Both the position numbers and the translations under genes were made by a program. From assembly GCF_007786475.1 (NCBI RefSeq), contig NZ_VNJJ01000009.1, positions 127,050-182,985 of the forward strand: DNA of 55,936 nucleotides. The letters run 5' to 3'. Positions within the stretch are counted from its first letter, which is position 1. Every line of letters begins with the position of its first letter. Of the stretch, positions 17,068 through 25,952 are shown piece after piece. Under the pieces are notes generated by a model. It was not told the DNA's origin, searched no databases, and saw nothing but the letters and a program-made list of their open reading frames with translations. This stretch comes from Cohnella terricola. GTDB taxonomy: Bacteria > Bacillota > Bacilli > Paenibacillales > Paenibacillaceae.

Positions 17068-17721
17068 ATGAAGAGTAAAAAGCACGCTTTGTATTTTATT
17101 TCCAGCGTCGCGTGTGGTTTCATTATGGTTTGGTTATTTATATTTTTTTTACTAAATTCATCAAACTCCGGTCTAATTGCAGAACGGCATACAGACAAAG
17201 CTATAAGGTACTTTATTTTATTTATTATTTTCTTAATAGCATTTTTAATACTCATAATAAAACAATTCAAACTCATGAAGAGGTTATCTATTTGGAGTGT
17301 AGTCTTCATAGTAACTATTCTAGTTTTGCTCACCCCCGTAATAATAAATGCGTACTATCAATTGTCTGAAAAATATGAAAACAAGCTTGCAGAAAATAAA
17401 CAAAACAATAGCGTGATCGAAATTAGAGAAATCATCACAAAAAGTAAATTGAAATATCAATTGGACTTTGAGAAAAGCAATAAAAGTTCAAATTTAAGTC
17501 CATACCAAATTACCTATATCTATTTAACAAAAGAATCTGAAGATAGGTTATCAAGTAATGAAATAAATGAGTTAATCAGTATATTTCCAGATAGGGAATT
17601 GATTATCGAGATTCGGGAGATTAATCTGAAGAACTTTATTGTTGTGAGAGTTAATTCAAAAAAGGAAATTATAGATTGTACCCCATTTGATATTTGTAGT
17701 GAAATAAATACTTATTATTAA
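17068..17721 (+). CDS. Membrane protein of unknown family, paralogue B
   Basis: 217 residues with the plan of the preceding gene: three membrane helices (about 8-30, 48-66, 74-95) and a C-terminal polar domain of about 120 residues that should lie on one side of the membrane. The shared core includes TPVIIN, the LDFEKSN segment, ITYIYLTKES and a C-terminal pair of cysteines (DCTPFDIC). GGAGGAGC precedes the ATG. A+T content is high and adenine-rich codons dominate. The two genes most likely arose by tandem duplication. Function unknown; immunity-type or envelope proteins are possibilities. Confidence 0.65.
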   Translation: MKSKKHALYFISSVACGFIMVWLFIFFLLNSSNSGLIAERHTDKAIRYFILFIIFLIAFLILIIKQFKLMKRLSIWSVVFIVTILVLLTPVIINAYYQLSEKYENKLAENKQNNSVIEIREIITKSKLKYQLDFEKSNKSSNLSPYQITYIYLTKESEDRLSSNEINELISIFPDRELIIEIREINLKNFIVVRVNSKKEIIDCTPFDICSEINTYY

Positions 17722-17811
17722 AGGAAAATATAATATGCCAAAGATTTTCGAAGAAGCTTGTACAAATAGGCAGAGTAAGCTAACATCGAAATGAATGGAG
17801 GAAAGCCTATT

Positions 17812-18699
17812 ATGACCGAACCGAAAGTTCTGCTAGTAGACGGAATGGCGCTGCTGTTCCGGGGATTTTACGCGAACGCTTATGGAGGATACATTCGCAA
17901 GACGAAGGCGGGTCTGCCGACCAATGCCGTCTTCGGCTTCGTCAAATATTTGTTCGACGCATGCAGAACGTTCGAACCGACGCATATCGTCTGCTGCTGG
18001 GATATGGGGAGCAAGACGTTCCGCACCGACAAGTTTGCGGACTACAAGGGGAACAGGCCGGAGGCTCCGGCGGACCTCGTCCCGCAATTCGATCTGGTGA
18101 AAGAAGTCGTCGACGGATTGAACATCCCGAATATTGGCATGATCGGATACGAAGCGGACGATTGCATCGGCACATTATCCAAGCAGCTTGGCGCCCACAT
18201 GGACGTGTACGTGCTGACCGGAGACCACGACATGCTTCAACTGGTCGACGAGCGGGTGAAAGTCGTCATCATGAAGAAGGGACCGTCCAATTACGCCGTA
18301 TACGACTCGGAGGCGTTGCTAGAGGAGAAGCAGCTGACGCCGAAGCAGTTTATCGATCTGAAGGGCTTGATCGGCGATACTTCCGACAACTACCCGGGCG
18401 TCAAAGGCATTGGCGAGAAAACGGCGACGAAGCTGCTCGTCGAATACGATTCGATCGACGGTATATTGGACAACCTTCACGCATTGCCGAAGGGCGTCCG
18501 CGCGAAGATCGAAGCGGATATCGAGATGCTCCATTTATGCCGCGAGCTCGCGACGATCTATTGCGAGGCGCCGGTCTCCTGCTCGCCGGAAGAGTGCTTA
18601 TGGCGGCCGGACCATTCGAAGATCGCGTCTTTGTTCGAACGGCTTGAATTTAATAGTTTGGTGAAAGACATGAGTAAATTGGTTCTTTCGGTCTCATAA
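17812..18699 (+). CDS. ypcP: 5'-3' exonuclease, polymerase I N-domain type
   Basis: 295 residues, the free-standing FEN-like nuclease of Bacillota (YpcP; 296 residues in B. subtilis). LLVDGMALLFRGFYA, WDMGSKTFR, YKGNRP, GYEADDCIGTL, LTGDHDMLQL and GLIGDTSDNYPGVKGIGEKTA supply the metal-binding acidic residues and the H3TH DNA-binding motif. It removes flaps or RNA primers in replication and repair. The upstream ATG 17791 overlaps the ribosome binding site (GGAGG 17797-17801), so 17812 is the start. Its normal GC content marks a return to backbone DNA. Confidence 0.9.
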   Translation: MTEPKVLLVDGMALLFRGFYANAYGGYIRKTKAGLPTNAVFGFVKYLFDACRTFEPTHIVCCWDMGSKTFRTDKFADYKGNRPEAPADLVPQFDLVKEVVDGLNIPNIGMIGYEADDCIGTLSKQLGAHMDVYVLTGDHDMLQLVDERVKVVIMKKGPSNYAVYDSEALLEEKQLTPKQFIDLKGLIGDTSDNYPGVKGIGEKTATKLLVEYDSIDGILDNLHALPKGVRAKIEADIEMLHLCRELATIYCEAPVSCSPEECLWRPDHSKIASLFERLEFNSLVKDMSKLVLSVS

Positions 18700-18706
18700 A
18701 TCCGCG

Positions 18707-18755
18707 GGATCATTCGTGGCGCAATGTTAAATGCGCCAACGGATGATCCTTTTTT
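18707..18755. terminator. Intrinsic terminator after ypcP
   Basis: A long imperfect stem, GGATCATTCGTGGCGCA against TGCGCCAACGGATGATCC, followed by six T on the plus strand and preceded by fewer A. It would serve ypcP and could also stop transcription from the minus strand. Confidence 0.9.
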
Positions 18756-19071
18756 ATTTTATCTCCGCTTTCTCCTCGGTAAACGGCTTAAATGCCCGTA
18801 CTTCAAACCTTCTTCCGGTGCTCGAAAGGAAGACGCCGCAAAGGATGAGCGCCAATCCCATCAGCAAGCTCCATCTGATCTTCTCTTGAAGCAGGATCGC
18901 TCCCCATATCATGCCGCTTACGGGGATCAGATACGTCACCATCGTCGCAATCTCGGGGGTTCCTTTTTGGATCAAGTAATAAAACAGAATATAGGCGATA
19001 CCCGAACCGAACATCCCCAATCCCAACATGGCGATGGAGTTCGGAAGCGAAAGCAGCCTGGAAAAGGGGAT
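18754..19071 (-). pseudogene. Stranded C-terminal fragment of the EamA transporter
   Basis: Encodes residues about 203-307 of the transporter intact at 24911-25834, ending in the same GRRFEVRAFKPF segment and stop codon. The 5' two thirds are missing: homology is cut at 19071, where A+T-rich island DNA begins. The fragment has no promoter or start signal of its own. It is best read as the 3' end of the original gene, displaced when the island entered. Confidence 0.9.
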
Positions 19072-19082
19072 TCACATTGGAT

Positions 19083-19109
19083 GTTCATTGCATAGCAATG
19101 GACTTTTTT
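19083..19109 (+). terminator. Hairpin with T-run at the left island edge
   Basis: GTTCATTGC and GCAATGGAC around ATA, then six T, 12 bp inside the junction. It would insulate the island from upstream transcription. Confidence 0.7.
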
Positions 19110-19202
19110 GTTCAAAATAACTTTTCCATCGGGAGGTAAATGTTGGAACGTGTAGAAGTATTAATTAGGTATTTTGCACCATAATTTTGGGGGGGACTGT
19201 CG

Positions 19203-21305
19203 ATGTTTGCACTAGAGAAAATCAATGTTCAAAATTATCGCAAGTTCATAAACGAAGATATTTTTCTAAATAAGATGCTTACTGCAATCGCTGGCTCTAA
19301 TAATGCAGGAAAAACCTCCGTTGTGGAGCTGATGTCCAATTTATTAACTAGTCGTAAGGACTCAATTACAATAGATGATTTAAATCATACTGCTCGAAGT
19401 AATGACTTATTAAAGATAATGGGGATCTACAACGATCAAAGTTTAGATAATGAAGGTAAACTTGAACGATTACAATTAGTAATTAAAGAACTGAACAGCA
19501 TTCAAATTTTTATTACTGTTAGTTACGACCATGACGATTCATTAACTTTATTTAATGGTTTTTTATCGGATCTAGTAGAGTCTAAAAGAAATTATTATTT
19601 TTGTATAGAATATAAATATAAAAAATCAAGAGATCGTGATGTATTAGAAACTATAGAAAAGAAGAGAGATATTGTAGAACACTTCTCTACATTAGAAACT
19701 TTTATTTATTATTGCAATGAATCTGCAGAAGAACGAGTGTTAATAAATAATAAAGAGGATTTCTACAAACTATTTAATTATCATTGTGTTTATGCGCTTC
19801 GAAAACTTTCGGATACATCTGAAGAAAAGCAAAACCATCTTAGTAAACATCTACTCAAGACAGTAAAGAATCATGAAAATTGGAACACTAGCATTGGCCA
19901 ATTGATTGATGGAATTAACGAGCTATTGAGAACTAATAATTTATCTGAAAAGCTCGATGACATTACTATAGATGCTATCAAGCAGACACTTGAAGACTTC
20001 TCAAAAACGAATGGTGGGAACACTGGAAGATTGGGGATAGATTTCTTACTTGAAAGTAAAGATATTGAAAAAGTACTATTGGAATTCACTAAGATTTATT
20101 TTGAACAAGATGGAGGAGGAAGGATAAAGGAGCAGAAACAAGGATTGGGATATAGCAATCTTATTTATTTGTTATTGGAGACACAATTATTTAAAGAGAA
20201 ACTTGATAAACAAAAAGTAAATTTACTAGTTTTTGAGGAGCCAGAAGCGCATCTTCATCCTCAGATGCAAAATGTGTTCATTCAATATTTAAATAGGCTC
20301 AATATATATGATTCAGTCCAAACGCAAGCTAATGTGCGTCGTGATGTAAGTGCTTCAAAAAGTGATAATTTATCCGGCTTGCCTGAAGTTGCTGCGACTT
20401 CACCTAAGAGATTATCAAATGAACCAAATGGATCAACGAATTTTCAAATGATGATAACAACTCACTCAAGTGAAATGGCGAAGTCAGTTGACATATTCGG
20501 GATACGTGTATTGAGGCCAATTAACCACTTGGAAACAAAAGTATTCGATCTATATAGTTTCATTGCAGGATTGCATAAAAACGAAAAAGACTTCTATTTG
20601 AAGTTTTTCCAATTTAATATGGTGGAAATGATATTCGCAGACAAGTTGGTATTATTTGAAGGAGATGCGGAAAGATTGTTGTTAAAATATCTCCTTTCAA
20701 AGGATTCACAGTTTTTAAAGTTATCATCTGAGTATATTTCATATATTCAGGTTGGTGGTGCATTTGCTCATAATTACTTAAAATTAATCGACTTCTTGAA
20801 AATACGAACTTTAATCTATACGGATATTGATTATAAGTATGAGAGCTCAGATTTGGATGAAGATCCTGGAAAGCTAGTGACGGAAATACTCAAAAGGAAA
20901 ACATCAAATAAGACAATTGAGTATATCACCGGTGAGAATGTGATTAGAAGAATATTTAAAAGCCAAGTTGATAATCAAGGTGTTTATAATAATAGCCAAT
21001 TAGTATGTCTAAAGTTTCAAACACAAAAAGATGGTCTTGCGCGTACTTTAGAAGATGCGATTTTAAGTAAATTGCTTTCAAAAAAAACAGTGTTTGAGAA
21101 AATCAGTAAAGAAGATTTTAATACATATATTGCTTCTTATAATCTGCATTTATCAGGGCCTCAGTCATCTCAGACATCAATTAGAGATCGGATTGATAAA
21201 TTACAAAATAAAACAGACTTTATGTTTGCACTAATTGCCTCAGATCATATCCTGAAAGCAGTACCACAATACATACTGGAGGGATTAATTTGGCTGCAAA
21301 AATGA
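19203..21305 (+). CDS. gajA: OLD-family ATP-dependent TOPRIM nuclease (GajA-like)
   Basis: 700 residues. The N-terminal ABC-type ATPase shows Walker A GSNNAGKTS (31-39), signature QGLGYSNLIYL (about 308) and Walker B NLLVFEEPEAHLHPQM (about 340-355). MITTHSSEM (about 416) marks the H-loop. The C-terminal TOPRIM domain has LFEGDAERLLL (about 485) and YTDIDYKYE (about 543) as metal ligands. With the helicase gene that overlaps it, this matches the Gabija anti-phage pair. It is longer than the roughly 580-residue GajA known to me; a serine- and asparagine-rich stretch of about 35 residues sits between Walker B and the H-loop. Strongly A+T-rich. Confidence 0.85.
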   Translation: MFALEKINVQNYRKFINEDIFLNKMLTAIAGSNNAGKTSVVELMSNLLTSRKDSITIDDLNHTARSNDLLKIMGIYNDQSLDNEGKLERLQLVIKELNSIQIFITVSYDHDDSLTLFNGFLSDLVESKRNYYFCIEYKYKKSRDRDVLETIEKKRDIVEHFSTLETFIYYCNESAEERVLINNKEDFYKLFNYHCVYALRKLSDTSEEKQNHLSKHLLKTVKNHENWNTSIGQLIDGINELLRTNNLSEKLDDITIDAIKQTLEDFSKTNGGNTGRLGIDFLLESKDIEKVLLEFTKIYFEQDGGGRIKEQKQGLGYSNLIYLLLETQLFKEKLDKQKVNLLVFEEPEAHLHPQMQNVFIQYLNRLNIYDSVQTQANVRRDVSASKSDNLSGLPEVAATSPKRLSNEPNGSTNFQMMITTHSSEMAKSVDIFGIRVLRPINHLETKVFDLYSFIAGLHKNEKDFYLKFFQFNMVEMIFADKLVLFEGDAERLLLKYLLSKDSQFLKLSSEYISYIQVGGAFAHNYLKLIDFLKIRTLIYTDIDYKYESSDLDEDPGKLVTEILKRKTSNKTIEYITGENVIRRIFKSQVDNQGVYNNSQLVCLKFQTQKDGLARTLEDAILSKLLSKKTVFEKISKEDFNTYIASYNLHLSGPQSSQTSIRDRIDKLQNKTDFMFALIASDHILKAVPQYILEGLIWLQK

Positions 21306-23248
21306 CATTTACAAATCCTTTTACAGTAGTTAATGCTCCAGCTGGAAGTGGTAAAACCACTTCGATTTCAAAGAGTATTAAACAGCTTATACGGCACTCA
21401 AATAAAAAAATATTATGTATAACATTTACAAATAGAGCAGCAGAACAGTTGCTTAATAGGATAGATGATGAGCAAGTTGAAGTCAGTACAATACATTCAT
21501 TCATATCCAATTTCTTGTCTACGTTTTTTGAGAAGCGGGAAGTAGTTGATTTATACGTTGAAGTATTTGGCTCCGAGATCGTGAGGATTTTAAGTAGCTC
21601 AAAAGAGAAAGATATAGAAAAAATAAGAAAATATAAAAATAAAAAAGATATTGAAGAAGACGAGATAGTAAATTTGCAAACTGTAATAGCAAACATAAGA
21701 AGCATTTATTACAACGAAACACAATTCACTTCTCACCTATATGGGGGACTATCGCACGATGATCTTCTCAGATTCTCTAGAGAAATATTCAAGCGATTTT
21801 CAAAGATTCGGAATGTAATTACACAAGCATATTCCCACGTCTTTATTGATGAATATCAGGATACTAAACATGAGATCCTTGAACTATTTTATTACTCATT
21901 AATTAGTACCTCAACAAAGCTAGTATTAATGGGAGATGAAATGCAACAAATTTATAGTGAGACGGTAAATGACTTCCAGCATATTATTGAAAAAGATTTT
22001 TATAAGGATAACATTTTAAAAAACAATTGGCGATCACAGGAACACATTGTAAATGTCTTGAACAACTTGTATTTTGATGAGAAGTATAAGCAGATTGCGG
22101 TAATAGGCGGTATTGAGAAACCAAAGGTGCATATAATTAAAACCTTAAATGAGGCAAATACTCAAGAAGGAGCATTACAGTTAGTTTTACGAAATCAAGA
22201 GCTATTTGAACAGATAAATGCAATAAATCTTTATAATGCTTTTGAGGAAAGGTATGCATTCTATGATAAGTATAATTCGAAACAAATAATAACTGATATG
22301 ACCTCTGAAAATCCAGACGAATTAATGGCCATATTGATATTTATTACTGATATTATTGGTTTCTTTGATACAGGCAGACATAGTCAACTAATTAGAAGAG
22401 TATCTCAATATAAGTACTCAAATAAAGCTTTATGGGATATTCACAAGCATGAAGATAAGGTGAAAATTAACAGCTATTTAAGAGCATTGAGTCAAAAGAT
22501 CAAGGAAGATATGAATATAAATGAACTATTTTCTTTTTTAGCTGAGATCGAACTAATTGAAGATGGATATATTGATGAGTTAAGACATGCAATATCGGAG
22601 AATGAAGATTTTGAAAGGAAAATATTGGAAATAAAATATGCTGAATTTAATAACTGTTATCAGGAATGTAAGCAGCCGTCAGTTTCTACTCAGCACGCAG
22701 TAAAAGGTGAAGGTCACGATGTAATTGCATTAAAATTAGCCGATTCATCATCACTGAATGTGCAAATGTATCTGTTTTTAGAATTGTTGGCAAAGGATAT
22801 TTTTGATTATAAAACTCTAAAAGGAATTGTGAATCAAATAAATGCATTAAAGACAAAATACTCTGAAATAATCGGAGATAGTTTATCAGGTATTAAAACA
22901 GACGTCTTTAAAGAAAAGAAGGAATTGTTGGATCAATTAATCGGTGACATAATTTACGTTTTAACTGAAAATGAGGACTTGCATAACTTTCCATTAGTAA
23001 AAGATAGTTTTCAAAGGTACCGCCAAAGCTCTAATGTAACGAATTTTAAAAAGTGTATTTCAGTTGTTAATAAGCTAGAAGGAAGCATACTTGCGTATAA
23101 GTTGTTTTATGTTGGGTGTTCACGAGCAAAAGAGAAATTAGATGTTTATCTATGTGAGGATAAAATACAAGGGTTTATAACAGAATTTTCATCGAAAATG
23201 GAGCGGTTTGGGTTTGAGGTTATTAATGAAACAATTCAAGCTAAGTGA
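21290..23248 (+). CDS. gajB: UvrD-like superfamily 1 helicase (GajB-like)
   Basis: 652 residues with all helicase motifs: Walker A APAGSGKTTS (near 20), TFTNRAAEQLL, STIHSFI, DEXX-type FIDEYQDTKHEIL (near 186), MGDEMQQIY, NNWRSQEHIV, STQHAVKGEGHDVIAL (near 466) and FYVGCSRAKEKLDVY (near 606). It starts at TTG 21290, placed 6 nt after GGAGGG; an ATG at 21302 overlaps the nuclease stop but is 18 nt from that site. In Gabija systems GajB forms a complex with GajA and is needed for defence. It is longer than the roughly 495-residue canonical GajB, so this is a divergent version. Confidence 0.85.
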   Translation: MAAKMTFTNPFTVVNAPAGSGKTTSISKSIKQLIRHSNKKILCITFTNRAAEQLLNRIDDEQVEVSTIHSFISNFLSTFFEKREVVDLYVEVFGSEIVRILSSSKEKDIEKIRKYKNKKDIEEDEIVNLQTVIANIRSIYYNETQFTSHLYGGLSHDDLLRFSREIFKRFSKIRNVITQAYSHVFIDEYQDTKHEILELFYYSLISTSTKLVLMGDEMQQIYSETVNDFQHIIEKDFYKDNILKNNWRSQEHIVNVLNNLYFDEKYKQIAVIGGIEKPKVHIIKTLNEANTQEGALQLVLRNQELFEQINAINLYNAFEERYAFYDKYNSKQIITDMTSENPDELMAILIFITDIIGFFDTGRHSQLIRRVSQYKYSNKALWDIHKHEDKVKINSYLRALSQKIKEDMNINELFSFLAEIELIEDGYIDELRHAISENEDFERKILEIKYAEFNNCYQECKQPSVSTQHAVKGEGHDVIALKLADSSSLNVQMYLFLELLAKDIFDYKTLKGIVNQINALKTKYSEIIGDSLSGIKTDVFKEKKELLDQLIGDIIYVLTENEDLHNFPLVKDSFQRYRQSSNVTNFKKCISVVNKLEGSILAYKLFYVGCSRAKEKLDVYLCEDKIQGFITEFSSKMERFGFEVINETIQAK

Positions 23249-23323
23249 CCTGAAATGTGGATCCTGCACATGGCCAAACTTACTGGGACTTGTTGATGTG
23301 CCTGTGGTAATTGATGTTTCAAT

Positions 23324-23351
23324 AAAAAACGGGGTCGTTGAACCGTTTTTT
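23324..23351. terminator. Terminator after the helicase gene
   Basis: AAAAAACGG and CCGTTTTTT around a 10-base loop; symmetric A and T runs make it usable from both sides. Confidence 0.8.
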
Positions 23352-23428
23352 GCATTGCTTCAATGTAAACAAAGGCAATAGTTATCAATCGTGGATATGT
23401 GCTGACTACTGCAACTGGGATCAACGAG

Positions 23429-24792
23429 GGGTCTGTCAATAATTTTGTGTAAACTCTCTTATATGAATCTCCCCGAGGGGAGATTACACCCTCACGGTAA
23501 ATGCTGACCAATTCTTTCGGGATAAAAGACGGATAATTGTAGGAGAATTTAACCCCAGTTCTGCACTCTGCCAGTCCACTTTCGTAGTACGTCCATGGTG
23601 GCCAGGTACAGCATCTTAAGGAGTGCCTCATCTGTTGGGAAGATGCTTTTCCCCTTGGTGACTTTACGCAGCTGGCGATGGTAGCTCTCAATCATGTTTG
23701 TCGTGTAAATGAGTTTACGCATCTCTGGAGGGAATTTGAAGAACGTCGCTAACTCATCCCAGTTATTTCTCCAGGAGCGAATAATGAGTGGGTACTTGTT
23801 GCCCCAGGCTTCTTCAAAGCGGTCCAGCTCCACTAAAGCAGCTTCTTCTGTTGTGGCTTTGTATATTGGCTTCAGATCTGCTGTGACTTTCTTCAGGTCC
23901 TTGTAGGAGACATAACGCGTCGAATTACGGATCTGGTGGATGATACATTTTTGGATTTCAGTCTTCGGATAGCAAGCAGAGATTGCTTGTGAGAAACCCG
24001 TTAGGTTGTCGACGCAGGTGATGAGGATGTCTTGCACACCGCGATTCTTAAGGTCATTCAGGACGCTGAGCCAGAACTTCGCAGACTCGTTTTCACCGAT
24101 CCACATGCCCAGTACATCTTTGTTTCCGTCCAGATCAATGCCGATAACCATGTAGGCTGCTTTGTTCACGATAGCACCGTCCTGCTTCACCTTGTAGTGA
24201 ATAGCATCAAGGAACACGACCGCATACACAGCTTGCAAGGGTCGATTCTGCCATTCCTTGATGAGTGGCACGATTTTATTCGTGACATTCGAGATCATCG
24301 TCGGCGATACATCAATGCCATATATCCGGTTCATGTGATCTTGAATATCTCGCGTGGTAACACCCTTGGCGTACATCGCAATGATCTGGTCTTCGATACC
24401 GGTCACACTAGACTGATGCTTCTTGACAATGACAGGCTCGAACTCGCCGTTACGATCACGGGGCACTAGAATGTCGAGTTCACCATATTCGCTGATTACA
24501 GTCTTCTTGGTCTTACCATTACGACTGTTGCTAGTCGTTTTACTTTTAACGTCGTGCTTCTCATAACCAAGCTCCGTATCGAGTTCAGCCTCGAGCATGG
24601 ATTGCAGCGTTTCCGCAAACAACTCTTTCAACGCAGATTGTACATCATCCATCGTCTTCAGATTGTTGTCTCGTACAAATGCTTTCACCTGATCCTTGTT
24701 AAACCGGGCCATTTGTGTCATCCTCTCAAATCATCCTTTCTCTTAGTGTAATTTATTGATTTGAGAGTTTACACAGAATATTTTACAGACCC
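23429..24792 (-). mobile_element. IS256-family insertion sequence, 1364 bp, with ends and target duplication
   Basis: The 30-bp terminal inverted repeats at 23429-23458 and 24763-24792 match at 26 positions and begin GGGTCTGT. The element is bracketed by the 8-bp direct repeat TCAACGAG (23421-23428 and 24793-24800), the target duplication size expected of this family. It lies inside the island, downstream of the helicase, so it entered after or with the island. Confidence 0.95.
23549..24721 (-). CDS. IS256-family transposase, probably cut short by a stop codon
   Basis: 390 residues of a Mutator-type DDE transposase: FLDAIHYKV and CVDNLTGF give the two aspartates, and NMIESYHRQLRK the glutamate. 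It ends at VQNWG followed by TAA. Beyond that stop the same frame continues as ILLQLSVFYPERIGQHLP before a second stop, matching the normal end of related transposases, so the TAA probably replaced CAA. The loss is only about 19 residues, beyond the catalytic core, so activity may be reduced or kept. An in-frame ATG at codon 4 is an alternative start. Confidence 0.9.
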   Translation of the reverse strand: MTQMARFNKDQVKAFVRDNNLKTMDDVQSALKELFAETLQSMLEAELDTELGYEKHDVKSKTTSNSRNGKTKKTVISEYGELDILVPRDRNGEFEPVIVKKHQSSVTGIEDQIIAMYAKGVTTRDIQDHMNRIYGIDVSPTMISNVTNKIVPLIKEWQNRPLQAVYAVVFLDAIHYKVKQDGAIVNKAAYMVIGIDLDGNKDVLGMWIGENESAKFWLSVLNDLKNRGVQDILITCVDNLTGFSQAISACYPKTEIQKCIIHQIRNSTRYVSYKDLKKVTADLKPIYKATTEEAALVELDRFEEAWGNKYPLIIRSWRNNWDELATFFKFPPEMRKLIYTTNMIESYHRQLRKVTKGKSIFPTDEALLKMLYLATMDVLRKWTGRVQNWG

Positions 24793-24855
24793 TCAACGAG
24801 ATCTATTAGCTTATGCATTCTATAGTACATAAGGTCTAAAGCTTTCTTATATTCT

Positions 24856-25228
24856 AATCCGCGGGATCATTCGTGGCGCAACGTTAAATGCGCCAACGGA
24901 TGATCCTTTTTTATTTTATCTCCGCTTTCTCCTCGATAAACGGCTTAAATGCCCGTACTTCAAACCTTCTTCCGGTACTCGAAAGGAAGACGCCGCATAG
25001 GATGAGCGCCAATCCCGCCAGCAAGCTCCATCCGATCTTCTCTTGAAGCAGGATCGCTCCCCATATCATGCCGCTTACGGGGATCAGATACGTCACCATC
25101 GTCGCGATCTCGGGGGTTCCTTTTTGGATCAAGTAATAAAACAGAATATAGGCGATACCCGAACCGAACATCCCCAATCCCAACACGGCGATGGAGTTCG
25201 GAAACGAAAGCAGCCTGGAAAAGGGGAT
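24856..25228. repeat. Right 373-bp direct repeat flanking the island
   Basis: Partner of 18699-19071. This copy is continuous with the rest of the EamA gene. The terminator hairpin (24864-24912) is repeated here. Confidence 0.95.
24864..24912. terminator. Second copy of the ypcP/EamA terminator
   Basis: Same hairpin as at 18707, with one change in the loop (ACGTTAAA for ATGTTAAA). Here it lies just past the EamA stop on the minus strand. Confidence 0.8.
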
Positions 25229-25834
25229 ATGCTCGGTTGAAAAAGCAGTTATGCCGCTTCCCGCCATGCAAGTAAGCAAAGTACAAAACGTGATTTGATA
25301 CATCGAATAACGATTGGAAAGACGTTTGGATAGATGCGCCCCGATCGCATAAAACAAGGAGGCGACAATCATGCAGACAAATCCCGTGATCTCCACGGAT
25401 ACGATGGAAACGGGGTTTATGTCGAGCAAAATAACAATTCCGATCACGGCAGCGACCATTCCGAACCACTGACTCGAGTTAGCCTTCTTCTTGAAAAATA
25501 AGAGGCCGAGCGCCAATGCCCATAACGGAGTCGTCGCGTTTAACACGGAGGCCATACTGCTGGTTAATCGAGTCTCGCTAAATCCGATCAAAGCCCAGGG
25601 GATCGCCGTATTGATCAAAGCCATAACGATCATGGGAATCCACGGAATCGTTCTGAATCCGAAAGTTTTCTTGAACATTAGCATAACCATCGTTATCGTC
25701 GCCAAGCCGAGCGAAGACCTCAAAAAAGCTATCGTCCAAGGACCGAAGTCCGCAAGCAGCACTTTGATAAAAAAATAGGAACCTCCCCAAATCAGACTCA
25801 GCAGCATCAATACGAATACAATCGAACGTGACAT
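24911..25834 (-). CDS. EamA/DMT-superfamily transporter
   Basis: 307 residues with ten hydrophobic helices in two EamA repeats (SLIWGGSYFFIK at the N-terminus, LGMFGSGIAYILFYYLIQKG in the second half). Such DMT proteins export amino acids or metabolites; the substrate is not evident. An upstream ATG at 25858 exists, but AAGGAAGG places the start at 25834. It is divergent from a MocR-type regulator with a palindrome between them, suggesting control by it. The last third is duplicated on the far side of the defence island. Confidence 0.88.
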   Translation of the reverse strand: MSRSIVFVLMLLSLIWGGSYFFIKVLLADFGPWTIAFLRSSLGLATITMVMLMFKKTFGFRTIPWIPMIVMALINTAIPWALIGFSETRLTSSMASVLNATTPLWALALGLLFFKKKANSSQWFGMVAAVIGIVILLDINPVSIVSVEITGFVCMIVASLFYAIGAHLSKRLSNRYSMYQITFCTLLTCMAGSGITAFSTEHIPFSRLLSFPNSIAVLGLGMFGSGIAYILFYYLIQKGTPEIATMVTYLIPVSGMIWGAILLQEKIGWSLLAGLALILCGVFLSSTGRRFEVRAFKPFIEEKAEIK

Positions 25835-25892
25835 CAAATTCCTTCCTTCCATTGCCATCTTTTTGTGGTTATGATTGAAGATATAACGAATC

Positions 25893-25912
25893 TGACCATG
25901 GATAAATGGTCA
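25893..25912. promoter_or_regulatory. Palindrome between the EamA and MocR genes
   Basis: TGACCAT (25893-25899), 6 bp, ATGGTCA (25906-25912). The same half-sites recur after the MocR gene at 27401-27424. Probable operator. Confidence 0.55.
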
Positions 25913-25952
25913 GTTTTGATACATTTCAAAGGACAGTTGGGCGGTGCTTTTG

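Larger units (their letters stand above)
18699..19071. repeat. Left 373-bp direct repeat flanking the island
   Basis: Aligns without gaps to 24856-25228, with about ten substitutions (about 97% identity). It contains a terminator and the last 105 codons of an EamA gene. Homology starts right at the ypcP stop and ends abruptly after GGAAAAGGGGAT. Confidence 0.95.

Noticed and set aside
18754..19029. Separate small membrane protein of 91 residues
   Set aside because: It is the C-terminal part of the EamA gene found intact at 24911-25834; the left copy lacks a start region.
21302..21304. ATG 21302 as start of the helicase gene
   Set aside because: It forms a neat ATGA overlap, but the ribosome binding site is 18 nt away while TTG 21290 is 6 nt from it and adds residues compatible with the fold. 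It remains a weak alternative.
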